A stretch of 64,000 nt of DNA from Acidimicrobiales bacterium. GTDB lineage: Bacteria > Actinomycetota > Acidimicrobiia > Acidimicrobiales > DATDAH01. Below, piece after piece: positions 17,685 through 25,726 of this stretch. The stretch is from assembly GCA_016794585.1 (NCBI GenBank), contig JAEUJM010000044.1, positions 1 through 64,000 of the forward strand, in the 5' to 3' direction. The notes under the pieces were generated by a model, which was not told where the DNA came from, made no database searches, and saw only the letters and a list, made by a program, of their open reading frames with translations. The translations under genes and the position numbers were made by a program. Each line of letters starts with the position of its first letter. Position 1 is the first letter of the stretch.

Positions 17685-18281
17685 ATGCGCATCCTCGTGA
17701 CCGAGACCCATGCCGAGGCGGCCCTGCCCGCCACCCGCCAGCTCGTCGAGGCGGGCCACGAGGTCGTGCGCTGCCGCGCCGACGACGGCCCGGCCTTCCC
17801 CTGCGCCGGCCTCGAGCCCGGCGGGTGCCCCGTCGAGGGTGGGATCGACGTCGCCCTCACCGTGCGCACCGGCCCGCCCGAGCAGCCGACCGCCCGCGAG
17901 GACGGCGCCGTGTGCGCCCTGCGCCGCCACGTGCCGCTCGTGGTGGCCGGCCCCGCCGGGCCCAACCCCTTCGAGGGGTGGTCGACGGTGGCGGTCGACG
18001 AGCGCGACCTCGTCGCTGCCTGCGAGGCGGCCGCCGCCTCGGACATCTCCCGGCTCTCCGACGCCGCCCGGGCCGAGGCGAGCCGGTTCCTGGCCAAGCG
18101 GGGCCACGACGTGGACGGTGTCGAGGTGCACACCCGGCGCTCGGCGCACGAGCTCAAGGTCGAGCTCAGGCTCCCCGACTCCCTCACCGGTCCCGAGTCC
18201 GACGCCGTGGCGGTCAGCGTGGCCGACGCCGTGCGCGCCATCGAGCCGACCATCCCCGTCATCGACGTCCGGCGCGCCTGA
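17685..18281 (+). CDS. Uncharacterised protein, paralogue of the N-domain of the 22253-23140 product
   Basis: I do not recognise a named family. The 198-residue product starts with an alpha/beta domain (MRILVTETHA, then LVEAGHEVV) and continues to VPLVVAGPAG near residue 92. This pattern is repeated in the N-terminal half of the pyridoxamine-oxidase-like protein at 22253-23140 (LHVLLVGPDA, LAGAGHTVS, VPLVLAGTPL). The C-terminal ~80 residues form a different alpha/beta region. It lacks a signal peptide or membrane helix. The upstream DosR-like box and proximity to devR suggest control by that regulator. Two cysteines (GPAFPCAG, PGGCPV) lie in the N-domain. Confidence 0.75.
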   Translation: MRILVTETHAEAALPATRQLVEAGHEVVRCRADDGPAFPCAGLEPGGCPVEGGIDVALTVRTGPPEQPTAREDGAVCALRRHVPLVVAGPAGPNPFEGWSTVAVDERDLVAACEAAAASDISRLSDAARAEASRFLAKRGHDVDGVEVHTRRSAHELKVELRLPDSLTGPESDAVAVSVADAVRAIEPTIPVIDVRRA

Positions 18282-18356
18282 GCGCCGGCGCCACCGTGAT
18301 CGTGACCGTGACCTTCGGCCCTTCCACCGGCCGCCGCCCGGCGCGACCCTGACCAC

Positions 18357-18752
18357 ATGACCGAGACCACGAACAACGAGGAGCTCGCCGCCGAGCTCGA
18401 GGATCTCGAGCGCGAGACGGTGGACGCCGACGGAGATGACATCCGAGCGCAGGTCGAGGCCCAGCTGGCCAAGTGGCGCCAGTGGATCGACGAGCTGGTC
18501 GTGCAGGCCGACCTGGGTCGCCTGGACGTCCGCGACGAGCTGCGGGACCTGGTCCAGCGGCTCGAGAACTCCTACCTCGCCCTGAAGAACGAGGCCGAGA
18601 AGGCCGTCGACCGCAACCAGGGCCGCGGCGAGCAGGTGCAGAAGGTCGCGGCGGGTGCCGCCGGGGATCTGAAGGAAGGCCTCACCAAGGCCACCGACGA
18701 TCTGCGCAGCGCCGCCCGCAAGGCCTACGACCAGGTCCGCAAGGCGGCGTAG
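18357..18752 (+). CDS. Charged coiled-coil protein, function unknown
   Basis: This 131-residue product is almost entirely predicted helix. It has an acidic N-terminus, a central heptad-like stretch (about 28-85, LRDLVQRLENSYLALK) and an alanine/lysine-rich tail ending KAYDQVRKAA that resembles apolipoprotein-like or LEA-like helices. There is no signal peptide or membrane segment. It follows the 17685 gene by 75 bp on the same strand and converges with the APH/AAA kinase gene. A stress-related structural role is only a guess from composition. Confidence 0.7.
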   Translation: MTETTNNEELAAELEDLERETVDADGDDIRAQVEAQLAKWRQWIDELVVQADLGRLDVRDELRDLVQRLENSYLALKNEAEKAVDRNQGRGEQVQKVAAGAAGDLKEGLTKATDDLRSAARKAYDQVRKAA

Positions 18753-18788
18753 GCCGCCGCGGGTCAACCGTTCTCGGCCCTCGGGCCG

Positions 18789-20321
18789 TCACCTCACGTC
18801 GGAGGGTGACGGTCCGAGGGTCGGAATCGTCGCGTCGAGGGCGGCCGACTTCGGGCCGGACGTGTCGATCTCGATGGCCTCGGGCCACGGCTCGAAGCGC
18901 GCCGCCATCCAGTCCGCCACCTCCGGTGTGGCCTCGGACGCGTCGTCACCCCGGGCCAGCCGCCGGGCGACCCGGTCCCGGCAGACCTCCGGCGGGGCCA
19001 CGCAGCGGATCGAGGTGACCCGCGCGCCGATCGCCTCCGCGGCCGCGCCTGCGGCACGTCGGCTCGCGGCGGTGCGCCATGATGCGTCGAGCACCACGGA
19101 TCCGCCGGCGCCGACGGCGGCCAGCCCTTGCCGCACCACCTCGTCGTAGACCCGGGCGGTGACGTCGGGGGCGTAGCCGCCCTGCTCGATGGCGTCCGGT
19201 GCCCTGTCCCCACCCTGCCCGTCGCTGCGACCGAGCAGCTCGCGGCGCACGTCGTCGGACCGCACCACCACCCAGTCGTGCGCCTCGCCGATGCCTCGGG
19301 CGAGGGTCGACTTCCCCGTGCCGGGGCCACCGCCGACGAGGACGACGCGAGGCTCGGCGCGGCGCAGGTGGTCGAGGGCGAGGGCGAGGAACTGGTCGAC
19401 GGTCGCCTCCTCGTCCGTGCGGGCGGCGTCCTCGGCGGGGAGTTGGTCGGCCCGTAGGGCGTGCACCTTGGCCCGCACCACGGCCCGCTGGGCCACGTAC
19501 AGGTCCGTGAGGGCGGCGGGCGGGTGCTCTCCGGCCGCCTCGCCGTAGGCGCGCCACAGGGTGGTGGCGAGGTCGGGACGGCCGAGGTGCTCGAGGTCCA
19601 TGGCCAGGAAGGCGAGGTCGGCGGCGACGTCGCCCCAACGGAGCTCGTCGGCGAAGGCGAGGCAGTCGAGGATGCGGGGGCCGTCGTCGAGGCAGAAGAT
19701 GTCGTCGGCCAGCAGGTCGCCCTGGCCGTCGACGATGTGGCCGCCGGCGACACGGCGCTCGAGCATCGGGCGGCGGGCCCGGATGCTGCGCTCGGCCAGG
19801 TCGCCCGCGGCGGCGAGCGCATCGCCCCGCTCGGCGCCGAACCCGGTGGACGCGAGCTCGGCGAGGTCCGCCTCCCACCGGGCGGCGAGCGCGTCGGGAG
19901 TCGCCACCGCCTCGATGGCGGGGGACCGGTCCGCTCGCCGGTGGAACTCCGCCATGACCTGCGCGACCGCCACCACTTCGTCGTGACCGCCGCCGGCGCG
20001 GGCCAGGGTGGCGAGGCGGCGGGCGGGGTCGAGGCGGCGCATGAGCACCAGGTGGTCGCACACCTCTCCTTCGGGCCCGCGCACCTCGGCCACTCCCAGG
20101 TACACCTCGGGGGCCAGGCGGCGGTTGAGGGCGACCTCCCGCTCGCAGTCGACCCGTCGACCCTCGACGGTGGTGTGGTCGAGGAAGTCGGTGCGGACCG
20201 GCTTGTAGCGCTTGACCGCCAGGTCGCCGTCGAAGAGCACGGTCGAGATGTGGGTCTCGGCCACCGCCGCGGGTGGCGGCGGACCCGGCGGCGCCGGTGG
20301 GCGGGCGGCCGGCTCGGTCAC
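18789..20321 (-). CDS. APH-like/AAA kinase-like fusion protein (Rv2004c-like)
   Basis: This 510-residue protein has an N-terminal aminoglycoside-phosphotransferase-like (COG2187) half and a C-terminal P-loop kinase-like half (COG0645). The Walker A sequence GGGPGTGKST lies near residue 340, followed by RSDDVRREL. The same two-domain layout and length occur in mycobacterial Rv2004c, a member of the DosR dormancy regulon. Its substrate is unknown; drug resistance should not be assumed from the APH-like fold. It starts 50 bp after the devR stop on the same strand, so it probably forms an operon with devR. Confidence 0.87.
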   Translation of the reverse strand: MTEPAARPPAPPGPPPPAAVAETHISTVLFDGDLAVKRYKPVRTDFLDHTTVEGRRVDCEREVALNRRLAPEVYLGVAEVRGPEGEVCDHLVLMRRLDPARRLATLARAGGGHDEVVAVAQVMAEFHRRADRSPAIEAVATPDALAARWEADLAELASTGFGAERGDALAAAGDLAERSIRARRPMLERRVAGGHIVDGQGDLLADDIFCLDDGPRILDCLAFADELRWGDVAADLAFLAMDLEHLGRPDLATTLWRAYGEAAGEHPPAALTDLYVAQRAVVRAKVHALRADQLPAEDAARTDEEATVDQFLALALDHLRRAEPRVVLVGGGPGTGKSTLARGIGEAHDWVVVRSDDVRRELLGRSDGQGGDRAPDAIEQGGYAPDVTARVYDEVVRQGLAAVGAGGSVVLDASWRTAASRRAAGAAAEAIGARVTSIRCVAPPEVCRDRVARRLARGDDASEATPEVADWMAARFEPWPEAIEIDTSGPKSAALDATIPTLGPSPSDVR

Positions 20322-20371
20322 CGGCCCATCATCGCCCCGCCGGCCAGAAGGCCGCAGAGGCGAAGGTCACG

Positions 20372-21022
20372 TCAGTCGCGGTGCTCGCGCTCGCGGCGCT
20401 CGGCCAGGCGGGCGGCGAAGACCGCGGCCTCGGTGCGCCGACTCATGCCGAGCTTCGAGAGCAGGTTGCTCACGTAGTTCTTGACCGTCTTCTCGGCGAG
20501 GTACATCCGCTCGCCGATCTGGCGGTTGGTGAGGCCCTCGGCGATGAGGTCGAGGATGCGGCGCTCCTGGGCGGTGAGGCCGGCGAGCTCGTCGTCTTCG
20601 GGGGTGCGCAGGCGCTCGAGGACCTTCTGGGTGAGCGCGGGGTCGAGGAGGGACTCGCCGGCACCCACGCGGCGGATGCCGCCGACGAGGTCGGTGCCCT
20701 TCACCTGCTTGAGCAGGTAGCCGGCGGCGCCCGCCATGATGGCGCTGAACAGCGCCTCGTCGTCGGCGAACGAGGTGAGCATCAGGCACTGGATCTCGGG
20801 GTGCTTCGAGCGGATCTCGCGGCAGACCTCGATGCCGTCGCCGTCGGGCAGGCGCACGTCGAGCACGGCGACGTCCGGCCGGGTGGCGGGGATGCGGCCG
20901 TAGGCCTCCTCGGCCGTTCCCGCCTCGCCGACGACCTCGAAGTCCTCCTCGGCCTCGAGCAGGTCCCGGAGTCCCCGGCGCACCACCTCGTGGTCGTCGA
21001 GCAGGAAGACACGGACGGTCAT
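20372..21022 (-). CDS. devR: NarL/LuxR-type response regulator, DevR(DosR)-like
   Basis: This 216-residue two-component regulator has a receiver domain with Asp9/Asp10, phospho-acceptor Asp55 ([10 protein letters not shown]), Thr83 and Lys105. A C-terminal LuxR-type helix-turn-helix follows ([22 protein letters not shown], then [19 protein letters not shown]). Over its whole length it closely resembles mycobacterial DosR/DevR, the hypoxia and NO response regulator. The divergent gene encodes a matching GAF histidine kinase. Likely targets in the window are the two genes carrying GGGAC-N4-GNCCC sites. Orthology to DosR is inferred from sequence and context, not proven. Confidence 0.9.
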   Translation of the reverse strand: MTVRVFLLDDHEVVRRGLRDLLEAEEDFEVVGEAGTAEEAYGRIPATRPDVAVLDVRLPDGDGIEVCREIRSKHPEIQCLMLTSFADDEALFSAIMAGAAGYLLKQVKGTDLVGGIRRVGAGESLLDPALTQKVLERLRTPEDDELAGLTAQERRILDLIAEGLTNRQIGERMYLAEKTVKNYVSNLLSKLGMSRRTEAAVFAARLAERREREHRD

Positions 21023-21093
21023 GGCGGACAGTCTGCCCGTTCGGCCCGGTTCGCGGCGGTTGGCTGCGTTCGTGCCCGCGGTGACGGTGGTCG

Positions 21094-21099
21094 TAACCT
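21094..21099 (+). promoter_or_regulatory. -10-like element of the histidine kinase gene
   Basis: TAACCT ends 6 nt before the GTG at 21106, matching the leaderless pattern seen elsewhere in the window. The 83-bp gap between the divergent regulator and kinase genes holds no convincing DosR box. Confidence 0.5.
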
Positions 21100-21105
21100 C
21101 TCGAC

Positions 21106-22236
21106 GTGTCCAGGCCCACGGCGCCGTCGAGCATGCAGCAGCTGCTCGACGCGGTCGCCGCCGTCGGGACCGATCTCGACCTCCCGGCCATGCTGCGACG
21201 CATCGTGGCCGCCGCCGCGCAGCTCGCCGACGCCCGCTACGCCGCCCTCGGCGTGCTCGACGAGAGCGGCACCGAGCTGGTCGAGTTCATCACCGTCGGA
21301 CTCTCCGACGAGGGGGTGCGAGCCATCGGGCACCTGCCCAAGGGGCACGGCATCCTCGGCATGCTCATCGTCGACAAGGAGCCGCTCCGGCTCCGCGACC
21401 TCAGCCAGCACCCCGACAGCTACGGGTTCCCCGCGAACCACCCGCCCATGACGTCGTTCCTGGGCGTCCCCCTGCGGGTGCGTGACGAGGTGTTCGGCAA
21501 CCTCTACCTGACCGACAAGGCCTCCGGCGAGCAGTTCACCAGCGAGGACGAGCTGTTGGTGGTGGGCCTGGCCGTGGCCGCCGGCGTGGCCATCGAGAAC
21601 GCCCGCCTCCACAACCGGGTGCAGGAGGCCGCCATCGTCGAGGACCGCGAGCGCATCGCCCGCGACCTGCACGACACCGTCATCCAGCGCCTGTTCGCCA
21701 CCGGCCTCTCACTCCAGGGCGCCATCCGCAAGGCCGAGGTGCCCGAGGTGGCCGAGCGCATCGAGGCGGCGGTCGAGGATCTCGACCTCACCGTCAAGCA
21801 CATCCGCACCGCCATCTTCGGCCTCGAGTCGTCCCGGGGGCGCACGGTCAACGGCACCCGCGCCGAGGTGATGTCGCTGTGCCGAGAGGCCGCCGGCCCG
21901 CTCGGCTTCGAGCCCCGTGTCACCTTCGACGGCCCCATCGACGCGTCCGTGCAGGGCTCGGTGGCCATCGACCTCCTCTCGGCGGTGCGTGAGGCGCTCA
22001 GCAACGTGGCCCGCCACGCCCACGCCTCCCGGGTGGACATCCACCTGCACGTGGTCGACGACACCCTCAGCCTCAGCGTGGTCGACGACGGCGTGGGCCT
22101 CCCCGACGACCTCGCGGCCGCCGGCCACGGCCTGCGCAACCTCCGGGACCGGGCCGAACGCCACGGCGGCAGCTTCCTCGTCCTGCCCGCCGTCCCGAGC
22201 GGCACCCGCGCCGAGTGGCAGGTCCCGCTGTCGTAG
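21106..22236 (+). CDS. devS: GAF-domain sensor histidine kinase, DevS/DosT-like
   Basis: This 376-residue soluble kinase has one GAF domain (about 25-168), a HisKA_3 dimerisation domain with phospho-acceptor His189 ([13 protein letters not shown]), and an ATPase domain with [14 protein letters not shown] and DDGVGLPDD. The GAF domain keeps HPPM and NLYLT. His112 and Tyr134 are 22 residues apart, the same spacing as the haem-ligand His149 and distal Tyr171 of mycobacterial DosS. This suggests a haem-based O2/NO/CO sensor. DosS and DosT have two GAF domains; this one has only one. It is divergent from the devR-like gene, its probable partner. Confidence 0.88.
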   Translation: MSRPTAPSSMQQLLDAVAAVGTDLDLPAMLRRIVAAAAQLADARYAALGVLDESGTELVEFITVGLSDEGVRAIGHLPKGHGILGMLIVDKEPLRLRDLSQHPDSYGFPANHPPMTSFLGVPLRVRDEVFGNLYLTDKASGEQFTSEDELLVVGLAVAAGVAIENARLHNRVQEAAIVEDRERIARDLHDTVIQRLFATGLSLQGAIRKAEVPEVAERIEAAVEDLDLTVKHIRTAIFGLESSRGRTVNGTRAEVMSLCREAAGPLGFEPRVTFDGPIDASVQGSVAIDLLSAVREALSNVARHAHASRVDIHLHVVDDTLSLSVVDDGVGLPDDLAAAGHGLRNLRDRAERHGGSFLVLPAVPSGTRAEWQVPLS

Positions 22237-22248
22237 GCGGCGCCGCCG
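22237..22248. terminator. 12-bp GC palindrome between convergent genes
   Basis: GGCGGCGCCGCC starts immediately after the kinase stop codon and precedes the stop of the convergent gene at 22253. It could form a short hairpin on either transcript, but the arms leave almost no loop, so terminator function is uncertain. Confidence 0.3.
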
Positions 22249-22252
22249 CCGA

Positions 22253-23140
22253 TCAGGTGCGGGCGGCGGCGGGGGTGCGGGCGGGGAGTCGGCAGCCGGC
22301 CACGACGTCGGTGGGGACGGCCAGGTAGCGGTCACGGGCGCCGTGGGCCCACCAGCCCCCGGGCTCGAAGCCGAGCTCGGCGCGGGCGGCGTCGGCGGCG
22401 TCGACCAGGCCGGAGACGTCACGGGCCACGCCCGTGACGGTGACGCTCCAACCCCAGGGCTCGTCCGCGCCCAGGGCGTCGACCTCGAAGGCCACCACGG
22501 CGTCGGTGGTGGCGGTGTGCAGGCGGCTGCCCTCGGCGGTGCGGAAGACCACCCGGTCGCGCCACAGGCGGTAGTCGACGGGCACCACGACGGGCAGGGC
22601 TCCGGCGGTGAAGCCGATGCGCCCCACCTTGGCGGTGCCGAGCAGGGCGAGGCACCGGGCCCGGGTGAGGGGCTCGCCGCCGCTCTGCTCGAAGTCGATG
22701 GGGTCGAACACGGTGCGGGAGACGTGGTCGTCGTGGTCGTGCTCGGGGAGGACGTCGGCTTGGGCGGCCCGCTGGCGCACCGCGTCCTCGACCACGAGCA
22801 CGAGGTCGGCGCCGGGGCTGGTGTAGCTGGTGGCCCAGGCCGTGTAGGGGCTGGCGAGGGGCGTGCCGGCCAGCACGAGGGGGACGCCGCTCTCGGTCAG
22901 GGTGAGGACTCGCTCCTCGCACCACGGCACCCCGACGAGGGCGTGGCCGGGGATCGAGACCACGACGTCGACGGTGTCGGGATCGAACGAGTGCCGGTCC
23001 CCGGTCGGCCACCGGAAGGGCACCCCGCTCTCGGCGGTGACGTGGCTGACCGTGTGGCCGGCGCCGGCGAGTGCGAGCGTCGCCTCACCGATCGCGTCGG
23101 CATCGGGCCCCACGAGCAGGACGTGCAGGCTGGTGCGCAT
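22253..23140 (-). CDS. Split-barrel (pyridoxamine oxidase-like) protein with N-terminal alpha/beta domain
   Basis: The C-terminal ~140 of 295 residues fit the pyridoxamine 5'-phosphate oxidase-like split barrel (LGTAKVGRIGFTAGALPVVVPV, shortened here as the conserved strand pair near residues 172-190). Members of this fold bind FMN, F420 or haem. The N-terminal ~140 residues form a domain also found alone in the protein at 17685-18281. ATG at 23140 follows GGGAG; a GTG directly before it is an alternative. It is convergent with the kinase gene, and a DosR-like box lies 165 bp upstream, so control by the DevR-like regulator is plausible. Cofactor and reaction are not determined by sequence. 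Confidence 0.82.
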   Translation of the reverse strand: MRTSLHVLLVGPDADAIGEATLALAGAGHTVSHVTAESGVPFRWPTGDRHSFDPDTVDVVVSIPGHALVGVPWCEERVLTLTESGVPLVLAGTPLASPYTAWATSYTSPGADLVLVVEDAVRQRAAQADVLPEHDHDDHVSRTVFDPIDFEQSGGEPLTRARCLALLGTAKVGRIGFTAGALPVVVPVDYRLWRDRVVFRTAEGSRLHTATTDAVVAFEVDALGADEPWGWSVTVTGVARDVSGLVDAADAARAELGFEPGGWWAHGARDRYLAVPTDVVAGCRLPARTPAAART

Positions 23141-23305
23141 CACGTCGCTCCCGGGTGGGAGTGGGCGACGGCGGATCGCGGCGGAGACGGCGCAACGCGC
23201 CGGCGGGCGTGGACGCGGCGGGTCCCGGTCCCCCCGGAGGCCGTCCCCTGTGCCGTGCTCCTTCGAGCCATGGGGCGAAGGTACGGGGGTGCGATCCGGC
23301 CCGGC

Positions 23306-23323
23306 AGGGGCGAAAGTCCCATC
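23306..23323 (-). promoter_or_regulatory. DosR-box-like site between the split-barrel gene and ccmA
   Basis: Read on the minus strand the site is GATGGGACTTTCGCCCCT, which fits the DosR half-site pattern and matches the site at 17607-17624 at 16 of 18 positions. It lies 165 bp upstream of the split-barrel gene and 82 bp upstream of ccmA on the other strand, so it could affect either direction. Confidence 0.58.
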
Positions 23324-23405
23324 TCTGCCGCCGGTGGTGCGCTCAGGACCCCTGGCGCTGCGCTTGCTGGTGTGAGCGCGGCCTCCGTAGCCTGCCCTTG
23401 GCCCC

Positions 23406-24107
23406 ATGGATCCCGTCGTCCACCTCCGCGCCGCGGTCTCGCTGCTCGGGCGCTTCCCCGCCCTCGCCGGCGTCGACCTCGACGTCGGGCGGGGCGAGAC
23501 CGTCGTGTTGCAGGGCCCCAACGGCGCCGGCAAGACCACCCTCCTGCGGCTGTGCGCGGGCCTGGCGCCGGTCGCGTCGGGCACCGCGGTCGTCCTCGGC
23601 CACGACCTCACCCGCGACCGCAAGGCCGTGCGCCGCCATGTCGGCCTGCTCGGCCACCAGACCCACCTCTACGACGAGCTCACCGTCGCCGACAACGTCA
23701 CCTTCTGGGCGAAGGCCGTCCGTGCCGACGCCGCCGACGCCCAGCGGGCCATGGCCCGCCTCGGCCTCGACGGGCGCCTCCGCGACGTGGCCGTCGGTCG
23801 CCTCTCGGCCGGACAGCGGCGACGGACCGCCCTCGCCGTGCTGGTCGCCCGACGGCCCGAGCTGTGGCTGCTCGACGAGCCCCACGCCGGCCTCGACCAG
23901 GACGGACGCGACCTGCTCGACGGCCTCATCCGGGAAGCCACCGCCGCGGGGGCCACGGTGCTGATGGCCTCGCACGAGCTCGAGCGGGTCCAGGGCCTCG
24001 CCCCCCGGGTCGTGCACATCGCCGGCGGTGGCGTGGCCGGCGACGACCCCGCGCCCGAAGCGGCCGGCGAACCGGCCGACGAGGGGGAGGCCGCCCGTGT
24101 TCCGTGA
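23406..24107 (+). CDS. ccmA: Haem exporter ATP-binding protein CcmA
   Basis: This 233-residue ABC ATPase powers the CcmABCD complex that releases haem-loaded CcmE during cytochrome c maturation. Walker A GPNGAGKTT is at 37-45, the signature LSAGQRRRTALA near 137, and Walker B LWLLDEP near 158, followed by HAGLD. It is the first gene of an unbroken ccmABCDEFGHI operon, overlapping ccmB by 11 nt. A TAGCCT element 12 nt before the ATG may be its -10. Identity rests on operon context as well as sequence, since ABC ATPases are similar to one another. Confidence 0.92.
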   Translation: MDPVVHLRAAVSLLGRFPALAGVDLDVGRGETVVLQGPNGAGKTTLLRLCAGLAPVASGTAVVLGHDLTRDRKAVRRHVGLLGHQTHLYDELTVADNVTFWAKAVRADAADAQRAMARLGLDGRLRDVAVGRLSAGQRRRTALAVLVARRPELWLLDEPHAGLDQDGRDLLDGLIREATAAGATVLMASHELERVQGLAPRVVHIAGGGVAGDDPAPEAAGEPADEGEAARVP

Positions 24108-24765
24108 CGCCGCCCTCATGGCGGGCAAGGACCTGCGCCTCGAGTGGCGTTCCCGGGTGGCCACCAACCAGGTGGCGCCGTTCGCCGTGCTCGTCCTCAT
24201 CCTGTTCGCGTTCGCGCTCGACCCCGATCGGGGGATCCTCGAGCGGGCCACCGCCGGCCTCTACTGGATCACCGTGCTGTTCTCCGCCCTGCTGGCGCTG
24301 TCGCGGGCCTTCTCGGTGGAAGCCGCCGACGGCAACCGGGACGCCCTGCGCCTGTCGGGGCTCGATCCCGCCGGCATCTTCCTCGGCAAGGCGGCCGCCA
24401 TCGCCGCCGAGCTGCTGGCCCTCGAGGTGGTGCTGCTGGTCGGTGTCGTCGTGCTCTACAACGCCGACCTCTCGGGCATCGGGCTGCTCGCGGCGACCTG
24501 CGTGGCCGCGACCGCGGGGCTGGCGGCCACAGGTAGCCTCTACGGCGTGCTCGCCGCCGGCTTGCGGGTGCGGGAGACCCTGCTCCCGCTCCTGCTCCTG
24601 CCGGTTGCGGCGCCCGTCCTCATCGGGGCGACGCGGGCTTTCGAGGCTGCGTTCTCCGGCACCACGGGCGAAGGTTGGTCGTGGTGCGTCCTGCTCACCG
24701 TCTTCGCCGCCGTCTACACCGTGTTCGGGGTGCTCGCCTTCGGGCCCCTGCTGGAGGAGTCATGA
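24097..24765 (+). CDS. ccmB: Haem exporter permease CcmB
   Basis: This 222-residue membrane protein has about six hydrophobic helices and the CcmB-type opening (AGKDLRLEWRSR, then a long membrane helix). It pairs with CcmA in the complex that drives haem transfer via CcmE. GTG at 24097 is preferred because GGGGGAGG lies 7 nt upstream; it overlaps ccmA by 11 nt. An ATG at 24118 would give 215 residues. Its stop overlaps the ccmC start (ATGA). Confidence 0.9.
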   Translation: MFRDAALMAGKDLRLEWRSRVATNQVAPFAVLVLILFAFALDPDRGILERATAGLYWITVLFSALLALSRAFSVEAADGNRDALRLSGLDPAGIFLGKAAAIAAELLALEVVLLVGVVVLYNADLSGIGLLAATCVAATAGLAATGSLYGVLAAGLRVRETLLPLLLLPVAAPVLIGATRAFEAAFSGTTGEGWSWCVLLTVFAAVYTVFGVLAFGPLLEES

Positions 24766-25595
24766 CCACCACTGATCCGACGCCGGCGGCCACCGACGCC
24801 GGTCCCATGGCCACGGGGTCGGCCTTCACCCGGGTGCTCGGCATCCTCTGCCTGGTCGGCATCGCCGCCCTGCTGGCCTTCGGGCTGGTGTGGAGCGCCC
24901 CCGACGTCGTGCAGGGCGACTCGGTCCGCATCATGTACGTCCACGTGCCGGTGGCCATCGTGGCCTTCCTCGCCTTCGGGGTGACGGCCTTCGGCAGCGT
25001 GATGTACCTGTGGAAGAAGTCGCAGTTCTGGGACCTCACCGCCGGCGCCTCCGCGGAGATCGGCGTCGTCTTCACCTCCCTCTGCCTGGTCACCGGCATG
25101 CTCTGGGGCCGTCCCACCTGGGGCGTCTACTGGGTGTGGGACGCCCGCCTCACCACCACGGCGCTGCTGCTCGTCCTCTTCCTCGGGTACCTGGCCGTGC
25201 GCCGCATCCCCGCCGAGCCCGACGTCCGGGCCAAACGGGCGGCCATCGCCGGTCTGATCGCCTTCGTGGACGTCCCCATCGTCCACTACTCCACGGTGTG
25301 GTGGCGCACCCTGCACCAGGGGCCCACCATCACCCGCCTCGACCCGCAGATCGACGGCCTCATGCTCTTCAGCCTGATGCTCGGCATGGTGGTGTTCCTG
25401 CTCGTGTACCTCTGGCTGCTCGTCCACCGCTTCCGGGTGGCCTACCTCGAGGCCCAGGTCGAGGACCAGGGCCTCGACGTCGCCATCGCCGAGCGCCGCG
25501 CCGAGGCGCAGGCCGCGGGTGGCGCGGCCGCCACCCCGGCCGCCGCGGCCGCCGCCGACCCGGCCCCGCTCGTCAGCACGGGGGAGGAGCGATGA
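24762..25595 (+). CDS. ccmC: Haem-handling membrane protein CcmC
   Basis: This 277-residue protein has six membrane helices of the cytochrome c assembly family. It presents haem to CcmE. The tryptophan-rich haem loop is visible as WGRPTWGVYWVWDARLTTT, and His residues in MYVHVPVAI and PIVHYSTVWWRTLH match the conserved external haem ligands. ATG at 24762 overlaps the ccmB stop by 4 nt. The last ~40 residues are an Ala-rich tail not typical of the family, probably cytoplasmic. Confidence 0.93.
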   Translation: MTTTDPTPAATDAGPMATGSAFTRVLGILCLVGIAALLAFGLVWSAPDVVQGDSVRIMYVHVPVAIVAFLAFGVTAFGSVMYLWKKSQFWDLTAGASAEIGVVFTSLCLVTGMLWGRPTWGVYWVWDARLTTTALLLVLFLGYLAVRRIPAEPDVRAKRAAIAGLIAFVDVPIVHYSTVWWRTLHQGPTITRLDPQIDGLMLFSLMLGMVVFLLVYLWLLVHRFRVAYLEAQVEDQGLDVAIAERRAEAQAAGGAAATPAAAAAADPAPLVSTGEER

Positions 25596-25726
25596 GCCAC
25601 GCCGGCTACGTCGCCGTCTCCTACGCCCTGGTCCTCGGCTCCACCGCGTTCTACGCGGTCTGGGTGATCGTCAAGGGCCGCCGCCTCAGCCGCCAGGTGC
25701 CCCCGGAGGACCGTCGATGGCTCTGA
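25592..25726 (+). CDS. ccmD: CcmD-like small membrane protein
   Basis: This 44-residue product has a single hydrophobic helix (about 8-28) followed by a basic tail (KGRRLSRQ). Size, topology and position between ccmC and ccmE match CcmD, which in other bacteria helps release holo-CcmE from CcmABC. Sequence conservation in this family is low, so the call rests mainly on context. The ATG overlaps the ccmC stop by 4 nt and its 3' end overlaps ccmE by 10 nt. Confidence 0.75.
   Translation: MSHAGYVAVSYALVLGSTAFYAVWVIVKGRRLSRQVPPEDRRWL

Noticed and set aside
18789-20321. Aminoglycoside resistance gene
   Set aside because: The APH-like half is fused to an AAA kinase-like half as in Rv2004c; that family is not known for drug resistance, so a resistance call is not supported.
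21023-21045. Weak DosR-like sequence (GGACAGTCTGCCC) in the devR-devS gap
   Set aside because: Only about 9 of 14 core positions fit the pattern, the spacing is poor, and it touches the devR start codon.
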